From the NCBI RefSeq assembly GCF_000731675.1, contig NZ_JMIT01000005.1, positions 184,508 through 248,507 on the forward strand: DNA of 64,000 nt, in the 5' to 3' direction. Shown in pieces: positions 17,620-25,797 of this stretch; position 1 is the first letter of the stretch; each line of letters opens with the position of its first letter. A program made the position numbers and the translations under genes. The notes below the pieces were generated by a model that was not told the DNA's origin, made no database searches, and worked only from the letters and a program-made list of their open reading frames with translations. Origin of the DNA: Pseudomonas capeferrum. GTDB lineage: Bacteria > Pseudomonadota > Gammaproteobacteria > Pseudomonadales > Pseudomonadaceae.

Positions 17620-17648
17620 TTCAAGGTTCCATAGAAAGCTTTCAAAAT
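17597..17648 (+). repeat. attL candidate (tRNA-Thr 3' end and following bases)
   Basis: The stretch from the T-arm TTCGATTCCTGGTGCCG through CCATAGAAA...TCAAAA is matched, with a few substitutions and two missing bases, at 25051-25101. The longest identical core is about TCCTGGTGCCG. Confidence 0.7.
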
Positions 17649-17662
17649 CTCTGGAACCCCCG

Positions 17663-17690
17663 AAAAACCCGCCTTCTGGCGGGTTTTTTC
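17663..17690 (+). terminator. Rho-independent terminator after tRNA-Thr
   Basis: AAACCCGCC / GGCGGGTTT stem, TTCT loop, six T residues. Confidence 0.85.
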
Positions 17691-17782
17691 GTTTTGGCGT
17701 TCCGTCGGATTCCGTGAGTAGCCAGCGCTAATAAGGGTAGTTTTAAGGATAGAGGTCCGTTTCGATATCGGAGACTACCCTT

Positions 17783-19102
17783 ATGGCCCGCACCACTGCC
17801 CCGCTTACAGACACCGCCTGTCGCACGGCAAAGCCCAGAGAGCGCGAGTACAAGCTCTTCGACGGCGACGGTCTTTACCTGCTTGTGCAACCCAACGGCC
17901 GCAAAGGCTGGCGGCTCAGGTACGTGAAACCCGATGGCCGCGAAGGCCTGACCGCCCTCGGCAGCTACCCGGTGGTCGGGCTGGGCGACGCACGCCGCAA
18001 GCGCTTCGAGATCAAGCAGCAGCTCGCCAACGGCATAGATCCCATCCAGTACAAGCAACAAACCAAGACCCAAGCCGTGATCAACGGCCGCACCTTCGAA
18101 AGCGTTGCGCTCGACTGGCACGCCAGCATGGTGCCCAAGTGGGCGCCCGGCCACGCCAAGACTGTACTTAGCCGATTGAAGACTCACGTATTCCCTTTGA
18201 TCGGTGCCAGAGCAATCGTTGAGTTGGACACCCACGACCTCATGCAGCCACTGGAAGCCGTGACGAAGCGCGGCACCATCGACGTGGCGCTCAGGATCAA
18301 GAATTACCTGCAAAGCATCATGCGTGAAGCCAAACGGCTGCGACTGATCACGGCGAACCCGGCTCACGACCTTGATGGCTCGATCAAGACACCACGGGTA
18401 ACTCACCGACCCGCACTACCCTTATCGCGGCTGCCAGAGCTACTGGCATGCATTGAGGATTACAGAGGTCGCCCGCTCACGCGCCTCACGGTGATGCTGT
18501 CGTTGCATGTATTCGTACGCTCCAGTGAACTGCGCTTCGCCCGTTGGAATGAGTTCGACCTCAAGCGCGGCATCTGGGAGATCCCCGACACCCGCCCGGC
18601 GCTGGACGGAGTGCCCTTCTCCACAAGAGGTACGAAGATGGCCGGGGACATTCACGTTGTACCCTTATCGCCGCAGGCGGTGGCCTTGCTTGAGCAGATC
18701 CACGCGATCACCGGCAAGTTCGAGCTGGTGTTCGCGGGGGATGCCAAGCCATGGAAACCGATGTCCGAGAACACGGTGAATGCCGCGCTCAGGACGATGG
18801 GCTACGACACCAAGGTGGATATCTGCGGCCACGGGTTCCGAGCCATGGCGTGCAGTGCGCTGGTCGAGTCCGGGCTGTGGTCGGAGACGGCTATCGAGCG
18901 ACAGATGAGCCACAAGGAACGCAACAACGTACGCGCCGCTTATACCCATAAGGCCGAGTTCCTCGAAGAGCGCCGGATGATCATGACCTGGTGGAGCCGG
19001 TTTCTGGATGCAAACCGCGAGGACCATGTGACGCCGCATGAGTTTGCCAAGCAGACGGGCGAGAACGTCACGCGCCTGCGCAGCGCCAAGAGGACCGAGT
19101 AA
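17783..19102 (+). CDS. P4-type tyrosine integrase of the tRNA-Thr island
   Basis: A 439-residue site-specific recombinase that inserts and excises the island at tRNA-Thr. An N-terminal DUF4102/arm-binding domain (about residues 8-95, TDTACRTAKPREREYKLFDG) is followed by a SAM-like core-binding domain (about 100-200) and the catalytic domain. Catalytic residues are visible: Arg246 (VRSSEL), His350 and Arg353 (HGFR), His377 (MSHKERN) and Tyr387 (AAYTHKAEF). The gene seems complete and so the island may still be mobile. Direction and closeness to the tRNA are typical for this family. A perfect 18-bp hairpin 69 bases after the stop probably terminates it. Confidence 0.95.
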   Translation: MARTTAPLTDTACRTAKPREREYKLFDGDGLYLLVQPNGRKGWRLRYVKPDGREGLTALGSYPVVGLGDARRKRFEIKQQLANGIDPIQYKQQTKTQAVINGRTFESVALDWHASMVPKWAPGHAKTVLSRLKTHVFPLIGARAIVELDTHDLMQPLEAVTKRGTIDVALRIKNYLQSIMREAKRLRLITANPAHDLDGSIKTPRVTHRPALPLSRLPELLACIEDYRGRPLTRLTVMLSLHVFVRSSELRFARWNEFDLKRGIWEIPDTRPALDGVPFSTRGTKMAGDIHVVPLSPQAVALLEQIHAITGKFELVFAGDAKPWKPMSENTVNAALRTMGYDTKVDICGHGFRAMACSALVESGLWSETAIERQMSHKERNNVRAAYTHKAEFLEERRMIMTWWSRFLDANREDHVTPHEFAKQTGENVTRLRSAKRTE

Positions 19103-19170
19103 CCCGCCGCACCACCACCTCAAACTCACTGTGAAGTTACCCACAGCATCCCATGAAGCTCCTCCACGCG

Positions 19171-19215
19171 GGTCCTTTCAAACGGGGCTGCAAAGCCGCC
19201 CCGTTTGAAAGGACC
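19171..19215. terminator. Perfect 18-bp hairpin after the integrase gene
   Basis: GGTCCTTTCAAACGGGGC (19171-19188) and its exact complement (19198-19215) flank a 9-base loop. A run of nine A residues follows at 19222-19230, so on the minus strand it would be preceded by Ts and on the plus strand it lacks a T-run; still the likely end of the integrase mRNA. Confidence 0.6.
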
Positions 19216-19574
19216 ATACCTAAAAAAAAACTGCTGGCACAGCTCACGTCTGTGGAAAACCACTGATGCCCACCGGGGGATAGTTTTATCCACAGGTGCT
19301 AAATCACTGATATCGCGCTGCTTGACGAATATTGTCCACAAGCGTAGACCGGGAGTCGCAAGAGCTGTCGATGACAGCACCCCAGGTGACCCGAACCTTA
19401 AAGGTCACGCCGCTCCCGCGGTGGTTCACCCGCAAGTACGATTCGCGTCCGGCAGCTCGTACGGTCACTACCCATGTGATGGATGCCAACTCAATATCGT
19501 TGCCCCTGCGGCAACCACCCTACCCATCTGCTCAGCAGCAACCTATCCGCTTGGCCATTTCACGTGCGCCAACC

Positions 19575-19610
19575 AGCGCCCGTCTCTTTCACTGGAAAGA
19601 GACGGGCGCT
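19575..19610. repeat. Perfect 16-bp inverted repeat, 4-base loop
   Basis: AGCGCCCGTCTCTTTC and GAAAGAGACGGGCGCT around ACTG. No T-run on either side. Role unknown. Confidence 0.7.
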
Positions 19611-20018
19611 CCTGACACTGCTGCAGCCCTGATCGCACATGGCTCAGCGGCAATTCCCCTCGTGACAATTGGCATGACAAACGCCGATGTCACCAGCAAC
19701 AGCCATGCAGATGATGGTGCCGCAGACCAAAGGATGGACTGCACCTGACTGACAGTCAGGCATGCCCCGGTCATCGCATTGCTGCGTTCACCCGACTCAG
19801 GATCTCGCGGCACTGGTCTCGTCAGCCAATGCAGCCTCTACCCGCCCACCGGTTACGGTGCTCAGGAGGCCATATCATGAGATACCCTTGCTCCCGGACG
19901 TAAGGAGCCGCCAGTCCCGCGTTAGAGGACATCCCCACAGGTCGCAGGGACCTCGATCCCTGATAACACTCAACATTCTTGGCGGGATGACGTGGGGGCA
20001 TATTTCTTCCTATGTGAT

Positions 20019-20971
20019 CTAGGCTCTGTACGAAAAGAGATGTCGCAAACACCGCATGGAACAAGCCAGCGAGACCATAGCGGCATAACTTTTCGCGAGC
20101 TTGTCGAAGCGTGTCACGATGCGGCGATTCTCTTTCAGCCAGCCAAACATGCGCTCGATGATGTTGCGCTGTCGGTATTTGGGCCGATCAAACAGTCTGG
20201 GTAAGCCGGGCTTGGGTTTGCGTTTCATTGAGCGCAGCGGGATGACGGGCTGCATTCGATATTGGTCGCAGTAGCGGCGAAGCGCTTCGGCGTCGTAGCC
20301 TTTGTCGGCAAGCAGCCACTTGCAGCGCTTGCGCGGACGACCTCGTTGGCCTGCTGGAATGCTTACGTCGTCCAGCAGTGGCTGGGCGTAGCTAATGTCA
20401 CTGGCTTGACCGCCAGAGAGGAGAAAACGCAGCGGTGTCCCGTTCGCGTCGCAGAGCATGTGGATCTTGGTGGTCAGTCCACCGCGACTGCGACCTAGAG
20501 CGTGATCGGCAGGCTCGTCAGGCCCCCTTTTTTCCCGGCGCCAGAAGAGGCTCGGGTGGCGCGTACAGCAGTTGAGTCGATCATCCAAGTTTGCAAATCG
20601 ATCAAGCCTTGCTCATTCAATCTCAAGTGCAAGCGTTTGAGCATCTGATCGAATGTGCCGTGGTTTCGCCAACCCCGGAACCGTTGATACACCGTTGACC
20701 ATGGGCCGAAGCGTTCCGGCATATCTCGCCACGCAGCGCCCGAGCAGAGTACCCAGAGCACGCCATCGAGCATCAGGCGGTCGCTCAGGCGGGGCCGCCC
20801 CCGACCATGGGTTTCAGTGAAGAGATCGGCGACCACAGTCCAGGCCTCATCCGAGAGTTCGTAACGCTTTGCCATCACAGAATTCCTTTCCGTAGATGGC
20901 CAAGAACCCTACAGAATTCCAGCTTCCGAAGAGCGTCGATTGGGTTTCTCGGGATTTCGTACAGAGCCTAG
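20019..20971 (-). mobile_element. IS5-family insertion sequence (IS427-like group) with CTAG duplication
   Basis: A 945-base element (20023-20967) with terminal inverted repeats GCTCTGTACGAAA / TTTCGTACAGAGC. It is flanked by CTAG on both sides (20019-20022 and 20968-20971), the target duplication usual for this family, which also means it inserted as a unit and has not been rearranged. It encodes a transposase on the minus strand in two overlapping frames. Confidence 0.92.
20033..20878 (-). CDS. IS5-family transposase made by -1 frameshifting (two overlapping frames)
   Basis: Frame 1 (20878 down to 20495, 127 residues, starts MMAKRYELSDEAWTVVADLF) carries the N-terminal part and the first catalytic Asp (WMIDSTAVRA). 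Frame 2 (in the -1 frame, read to the stop near 20033) carries the rest: second Asp in LLADKGYDA and Glu in the IIERMFGWLKENRRIVTRFDK-type signature. The switch is expected at the six-A run (20528-20533, minus strand GGGAAAAAAGGG), giving a fused protein of about 280 residues that continues KRGPDEPADHALGRSRGG. All catalytic residues are present, so the element is probably active. The exact stop lies at or just inside the left inverted repeat. Confidence 0.88.
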
Positions 20972-21466
20972 GCTACTTCAACACGGCAGTCATGCTCCAT
21001 TAGATCGGGTTTTGCAATCAACCCCTCCGTGACATAAACGGGACAAGGAGGGGTTGAGTGCCCAACCGTCATCAATCACGGTGCTTTTTTTTATCACGCT
21101 GATAATGTCATACTGACAGCATTCCCTTTAAGCCCACCGGATGGGGCAGAAAATGGCATATCTATTCGCAGTGGATAGCGTAGGCGTGATGACAATAGTT
21201 TCAGCGATCATAGAAGCGCTCTATCAAGCCTGCCGAAAGCTTGAATTTCTCGAATACGACTTGCTGAATCATTTAGTCCGCACTGAACGTAATCAGACGG
21301 CCTCGTTCCGCACCATATCATACTTGCCTATAAAATCACTGCTGCAGGCAAGTTCTCTAAAACAAGCTTACAAACATTAGACTAAAGCCATAGAGGCTCT
21401 ATTAGGAAACTCAAAGCCTTTCGAGCCATTGACAGTATAAAAACCGCTTTGTGAACAGGAAAAAAA
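20879..21466. other. Intergenic region before the TIR-STAND gene
   Basis: About 590 bases. It contains the right end of the IS, a hairpin CAACCCCTCC / GGAGGGGTTG (21019-21056) and AT-rich DNA. An open frame of 79 codons at 21141-21380 has a hydrophobic start but no clear ribosome-binding site or family, so I do not call it. TTGACA at 21429-21434 may be the -35 box of the TIR-STAND promoter, with a poor -10. Confidence 0.45.
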
Positions 21467-24052
21467 ATGGCTCCTTCAGTAAAAGTCTTTATCAGCTACA
21501 GCCATGAAGATCAAGAATTTCACGATAACCTTGTAAAATATCTAACCAATATGCAACGACAAGGTGAAATATCTACATGGACGGATAGGAAAATTACTGG
21601 AGGCAGTTCATGGCGAAATGAAATCGATAAAAACCTTGAGGCCGCAGATATTGTTTTACTGTTGGTTAGCCCTGATTTCATTCATTCCGAATACTGCTAC
21701 GACAAAGAGATGGGTACAGCACTGGAGAGACATAAGTTAAAGCTCGCCAGAGTAATTCCGGTATACATCCGTGTCACAGATGTAAAAGGCTCAATTATAG
21801 AAGAGCTGCAAGGATTACCTACAGATAGAAAACCTGTAAACAAATGGCAAGATAAAGATGAAGCGTGGAAAAATGTAGTCGAAGGTTTACGTTCAGCAAT
21901 CGCCGAATACTCAGAGGCTAGGCCGATGAATGAGTTAGTGACTAAGAATGATACAAAACCCGACTTCTCAGAACCCCATAAGCATTGGCTAGACGATACA
22001 GAAGTTACATTAGCGCACCGTGTTGTAGATAAGGTTAAGCTCAGCAAAATATACGTAGCGCCTGACCTTCTTGTTGTTAATAAGAATTTTACTAGCAAAA
22101 TCAGAAGAAGCATAAACGCAAACTGCTTAATTAAAGACTCAGACTTATCTATTGTTGTCGGGGAAGAGCAAGCGGGGAAAACCTCTCTTGCAAAATTTCT
22201 ATGCCGTCAAATTTATGAATCGGGCCGTCTAGCCGTTTATATAAATGGCTGCGAGGTGCGCTCTGCCAACATCAGCGCACTCATTGAGAAGCGCTTAGGC
22301 GAACAGTACACACTTACAGGCCAACTCAAAGATTCTTTGGCACAAAACATCACCATAATTATCGACGATATACATCTACACGGCCTAAACAAGAAACACT
22401 TCGACCAGCTAGTCTCCTCTTTAAAGTCTACATATTCTACGTTAGTATTTTTTGCTAAAGATACATTTAGATACGTAATGCCAGATTACGAAGAGCTGGA
22501 AATTTTCGACACCTACCAAATAAATGATTTCGGAAATTTCAAACGCGCCAAACTTATCGAGCGATGGGTCTCACTGGGTGTCGAGGAATCTCTGGATGAA
22601 GCAGAGATGTACAAAGAATGCGACGAAATAACTACAAAAATAAACTCAATTATACGAAAGAAGCTCATCCCATCGAAGCCCATCTTTATTCTATCTATAC
22701 TTCAAATGCTTGAAGCTTATACATCGCAACGCCTGGACATGACATCACATGGCCACTGCTATCAAAGCTTAGTTTATCAAGCACTAGAAAGGATAGACAT
22801 TAAGCAAAAAGAAATAGATAAATACATGAATGTAATGACTGAGTTCGCATGGGCTCAGTACAAGAATGAAGGAAAAGCCTTCACGACAAACGCCCTAGCG
22901 GAGTTTTATGATGGCTACGCGCAAGAGTATTTAAGCGTCGACCGCACCAAAGTGACTGAAGACCTCCATAAATGTAACATTTTATCCTCTAAGGAAAATC
23001 TAGTTTCATTTAAATATCCATACATATACTACTTCTTCGCAGCAAAAAAAATAGCTGACTCTTTCAGCAAAAGCGAACTTATAAAAACAGAGATTAAGAA
23101 GCTTCTAGAGGGCCTGCATCGGGAAGACTACGCGAACATCATAATCTTTATCACTCATCATACAAAGGAAAGCTGGATCCTAGATGAGATAGAAATGTGC
23201 CTAATGCAGCTATTCAGCGATCATACGCCGGCAACATTACAAGCTCAGGACACCGCATTCCTAGAAGAGTTTCTAAAAGAAATTCCAAAATTGGTGATTG
23301 AGGAAAGAAAGATTCAGGAAGAACGGGAAAAGCATCAACATTCATTAGAGGCTGAACAAGAAAACGAGATCGATATAACAGGCCCTCAACCTGAGGATCG
23401 CGATGATAATAGTCTGTTTGCAAACATCAATAAAGTTTTCAAAGGTTCGGAACTCATTGGGCAGATTGTACGAAACCGTCATGCATCTCTCAACAAATCG
23501 GAACTGTCGACTCTACTAAAAGAGTCATACAATTGCGGACTGAGATTCCTGCAATTCTTCATAGACATATCAGACATCGCAAAAGAAGAGGTAATACAAA
23601 CAATTGCACAGCAAATTCGAGAAAATCCATCCCAAACTAATCTTGCAATTGAGAAGGAAGCACGAGGCGCATTTCTTCTCTTTACATATAGTGCCATCTA
23701 TGCAGTGGTAAGAAAAATTGCTAGTTCTACAGGATGTGTAGAAGCAGAAGAGATTTACCGCGCCATCGAATCAGAAACACCAACACCGGCTATCAAACTT
23801 ATAAACCAAGCGATAGAATTAGACTTCCATAAAAAAGTTGATCATGAGACACTCGAACGATTGGCAAATGAATTCAAAGGCAATATAGTCTGCGATCGAA
23901 TATTGAAAGAGATTGTGATCCAGCACATATACATGTTCCCGGTTGAGTATCGAGATAAGCAAAAAATTTCTTCTTATCTGAGCCTCCCTATGGAAAAGCT
24001 GCAACTGCAAGATCTCGACAAAAGATCCAAGATGCTGGACAACAAAAAATGA
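21467..24052 (+). CDS. TIR-STAND NTPase (NLR-like, predicted anti-phage sensor/effector)
   Basis: An 861-residue protein. Residues 5-145 form a TIR domain: box 1 VFISYSH (7-13), the SSWRNEIDKNLEAADIVLLL block, and the putative NADase Glu81 in EYCYDKEMGTALE. Residues about 200-400 form a STAND-type P-loop NTPase: Walker A GEEQAGKTS (232-240) and Walker B ITIIIDD (295-301). A winged-helix-like segment with FKYPYIYYFFAAKKIA (515-530) matches the FxxYFAA signature of STAND/NACHT proteins. The remaining 300 residues are helical with a charged linker (610-650) and no recognised repeats. TIR domains of this type hydrolyse NAD+ in anti-phage systems, with the STAND part sensing the trigger; for this protein both are inference. 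Codon use (many ATA, TTA, AGA) and low GC differ sharply from the chromosome. The ribosome-binding site is AGGA with six A before ATG. It overlaps the SLATT gene by 4 bases. Confidence 0.9.
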   Translation: MAPSVKVFISYSHEDQEFHDNLVKYLTNMQRQGEISTWTDRKITGGSSWRNEIDKNLEAADIVLLLVSPDFIHSEYCYDKEMGTALERHKLKLARVIPVYIRVTDVKGSIIEELQGLPTDRKPVNKWQDKDEAWKNVVEGLRSAIAEYSEARPMNELVTKNDTKPDFSEPHKHWLDDTEVTLAHRVVDKVKLSKIYVAPDLLVVNKNFTSKIRRSINANCLIKDSDLSIVVGEEQAGKTSLAKFLCRQIYESGRLAVYINGCEVRSANISALIEKRLGEQYTLTGQLKDSLAQNITIIIDDIHLHGLNKKHFDQLVSSLKSTYSTLVFFAKDTFRYVMPDYEELEIFDTYQINDFGNFKRAKLIERWVSLGVEESLDEAEMYKECDEITTKINSIIRKKLIPSKPIFILSILQMLEAYTSQRLDMTSHGHCYQSLVYQALERIDIKQKEIDKYMNVMTEFAWAQYKNEGKAFTTNALAEFYDGYAQEYLSVDRTKVTEDLHKCNILSSKENLVSFKYPYIYYFFAAKKIADSFSKSELIKTEIKKLLEGLHREDYANIIIFITHHTKESWILDEIEMCLMQLFSDHTPATLQAQDTAFLEEFLKEIPKLVIEERKIQEEREKHQHSLEAEQENEIDITGPQPEDRDDNSLFANINKVFKGSELIGQIVRNRHASLNKSELSTLLKESYNCGLRFLQFFIDISDIAKEEVIQTIAQQIRENPSQTNLAIEKEARGAFLLFTYSAIYAVVRKIASSTGCVEAEEIYRAIESETPTPAIKLINQAIELDFHKKVDHETLERLANEFKGNIVCDRILKEIVIQHIYMFPVEYRDKQKISSYLSLPMEKLQLQDLDKRSKMLDNKK

Positions 24053-24933
24053 GTATAGAATTTAATCCCCAATACCCTGCCATTCACAAGCAAGCCAGTA
24101 AAAGCTCATTTTTATACCAAAGGGCAAGCCGCGCCCTGTTAATAGCTAACCTTATTATTTTAGTCACAGCAGCAGGCGTTGATAGTTTTAAAATAGAGTG
24201 GCTGACCGGCCTATATCCCAAGACCATTCTTTTATCAATAAGTATTTTACTGGCGATAATCACAAAAAAACTCTCACTCGAAGAAAAGTGGTATGCCGCA
24301 AGATCCCTATCAGAAACAGTTAAAAGTCTAGTATGGCGCTACACAATGAGCGCGGCCCCTTTTAATAACTCTGGTGCGGGGCACCATCTTTTGCTACGGG
24401 AGCGTTTAGAGGCAGCATGCCTTGAAAGTAACAACCTAATTGGTTCGCGCAGATTCCATCTAGACGAAAATGATCTTTTACTCTCAAGCGTCAGTCATGC
24501 TGAACACATAGCGGCGGATAAATTCACCACCTACATCAAAAATAGGCTCAACCCCCAACTTAAATGGTATTCAGAAAAAGCAAAGCATAACGCTTTGATG
24601 TCTAAAGTCTTTTTTTCAGCATTTCTTATCTGTAATATACTTGCAGTTTCCTGCTCTGCTTGGCAAGAGACTGATACTAGCTCCACACTACCAATTACCG
24701 GCTTACTTATTGCGCTTTCAACAGCTCTCATTGGCTGGATCGAGTCGAAAAAATACAGCGAGCTTGCCGCAGCCTATTCACTAACTCACAGTGAAATCGA
24801 GCTTCTAAACTCAGACATTCATGACATTTCTAACCGAGAAAGTCTTTCTGCTTTTGTCAATGATGCAGAGTCGTTATTTTCACGTGAACATACTCAATGG
24901 GCGGCTAAACGTGGATATACCACAAAAATTTAA
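24049..24933 (+). CDS. SLATT/DUF4231 four-helix membrane protein, partner of the TIR-STAND protein
   Basis: A 294-residue protein with two pairs of transmembrane helices: about 29-44 and 57-72, then 186-204 and 214-231. After the first pair comes the SLATT motif EKWYAARSLSETVKSLVWRY (79-98), and the C-terminus ends in the family pattern SREHTQWAAKRG. This architecture matches proteins annotated as DUF4231 (two SLATT units). SLATT proteins are predicted pore-forming effectors attached to nucleotide-signal conflict systems. The ATGA overlap with the TIR-STAND stop implies translational coupling and fixed stoichiometry. Low GC like its partner. Whether it kills, signals or localises the NTPase to the membrane is unknown. 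Confidence 0.85.
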   Translation: MSIEFNPQYPAIHKQASKSSFLYQRASRALLIANLIILVTAAGVDSFKIEWLTGLYPKTILLSISILLAIITKKLSLEEKWYAARSLSETVKSLVWRYTMSAAPFNNSGAGHHLLLRERLEAACLESNNLIGSRRFHLDENDLLLSSVSHAEHIAADKFTTYIKNRLNPQLKWYSEKAKHNALMSKVFFSAFLICNILAVSCSAWQETDTSSTLPITGLLIALSTALIGWIESKKYSELAAAYSLTHSEIELLNSDIHDISNRESLSAFVNDAESLFSREHTQWAAKRGYTTKI

Positions 24934-25050
24934 GTTCCAGCTTACTTCGTGCAGTGACCATGCCCCCGAATTGTTCACGGGATAGTTAAAGAGATAGCAT
25001 TATTTTCATTGCGCAGAAAAAGTCATAACTATCAAACAATTAGAGGCAGC

Positions 25051-25101
25051 TTCGACTCCTGGTGCCGCACCATTCAGGCTCCATAGAAAACTCTCAAAAA
25101 C
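25051..25101 (+). repeat. attR candidate of the island
   Basis: TTCGACTCCTGGTGCCGCAC continues CATTCAGGCTCCATAGAAAA and then CTCTCAAAAA, a diverged copy of 17597-17648. It contains only the T-arm side of tRNA-Thr, with one base lost from the acceptor GGCACC, so it is not a working tRNA. This is the expected distal boundary. Confidence 0.7.
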
Positions 25102-25176
25102 TGGTGGGTTCCAACCGTTTCAGTTTGGGGATCAAGGTCACTTTAAAGAAAGTGAGTACCTTATGTCGCACCTGAG

Positions 25177-25330
25177 AGCCGCCTCAAAACCTACGAGGTC
25201 CCGGGCGGCACTGTCGATATGACCTCATGCAGCCCTTGGAATCGATCAAGCAGCGTGGAACGATAGACGGTGCTTTAGGGTTAGAGCTTCCCGCATAGCA
25301 TCACGCACGAGGCAAAACGCCTTGGCGCAG
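25177..25330 (+). pseudogene. Remnant of a second P4-type integrase gene
   Basis: Short blocks match the intact integrase in different frames: SRLKT near 25177-25193 (its residues 130-134), DLMQPLESIKQRGTIDGAL at 25221-25277 (its 152-170) and SITHEAKRLG near 25297-25327 (its SIMREAKRLR 178-187). The fragment is broken by frameshifts, a stop and deletions. It lies behind the attR-like repeat just as the intact gene lies behind attL, pointing to an older island at the same tRNA. Confidence 0.75.
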
Positions 25331-25345
25331 AGAGGAAAAATTGAC

Positions 25346-25660
25346 ATGGATATCTCAACCGTACAAAGCATCAAGCTCGCGATTGTGGCGGCAACCGGAC
25401 TGTCAAAAGACGCGCTGCATATCTATTTTGGCATGGCGGTCTATTTGACGATGATCGTTGGCACCCAACGATTCAGGCCATACTTTGGTTGGCTGGTTGT
25501 TTTACTCATTGCGTGTGCTGGCGAGTGGGTAGATCGGCGAGACGATATTGGCAGCTTCGGATACTGGCGCTGGCAGGCCAGCGCTCATGACGTTCTCAAC
25601 ACATTATTTTGGCCGACGGTGCTAACACTGCTTTGGCTTTTCAAGTGCCGCAGTAAATAA
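25346..25660 (+). CDS. Small membrane protein of unknown function
   Basis: A 104-residue protein starting MDISTVQSIKLAIVAATGLS with two or three hydrophobic segments (HIYFGMAVYLTMIVGTQ; WLVVLLIACAGEWVD; LFWPTVLTLLWLF). It resembles small inner-membrane proteins seen in Pseudomonas islands and phage-like regions that share a KDALHIYxG motif, but no function is known to me. It lies between the integrase remnant and the DUF2442 gene, perhaps left from the older island. Confidence 0.65.
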   Translation: MDISTVQSIKLAIVAATGLSKDALHIYFGMAVYLTMIVGTQRFRPYFGWLVVLLIACAGEWVDRRDDIGSFGYWRWQASAHDVLNTLFWPTVLTLLWLFKCRSK

Positions 25661-25713
25661 AGCGTACATCCGTAAGAATCTCGCAATCCGCTCTGGAGTT
25701 TAATTTTCGATCC

Positions 25714-25745
25714 AGACCCTCACCGCAAGGTGGGCCTTTGTTTGT
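25714..25745 (+). terminator. Weak hairpin after the small membrane protein gene
   Basis: CCCTCACC / GGTGGG stem with GCAA loop then CCTTTGTTTG. A possible terminator with a poor T-run. Confidence 0.35.
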
Positions 25746-25797
25746 GTGTTCGCTACCCCGCCGCGCAATTACCCCAGGGCGGAGCAAGCATGACCTA

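Larger units (their letters stand above)
19103..20022. other. Gene-poor stretch between integrase and IS element
   Basis: About 920 bases in which I cannot support a gene; open frames are short, overlap in conflicting frames and lack family resemblance. The stretch has two long perfect hairpins (19171-19215 and 19575-19610) and four DnaA-box-like 9-mers (19137-19340). It may be decayed mobile DNA or a recombination/replication region of the island. Confidence 0.5.
24934..25345. other. Island end: attR-like repeat and integrase remnant
   Basis: About 410 bases with no intact gene. It holds the distal attachment-like repeat (25051-25101), a short palindrome CACTTTAAAGAAAGTG (25139-25154) and a degraded integrase fragment. 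Confidence 0.7.

Noticed and set aside
19205..19813. Several overlapping frames of 70-138 codons between integrase and IS
   Set aside because: Frames conflict with each other and with two long palindromes; no family motifs or ribosome-binding sites.
21141..21380. 79-codon frame before the TIR-STAND gene
   Set aside because: No good ribosome-binding site, no recognisable family; could be part of the leader.
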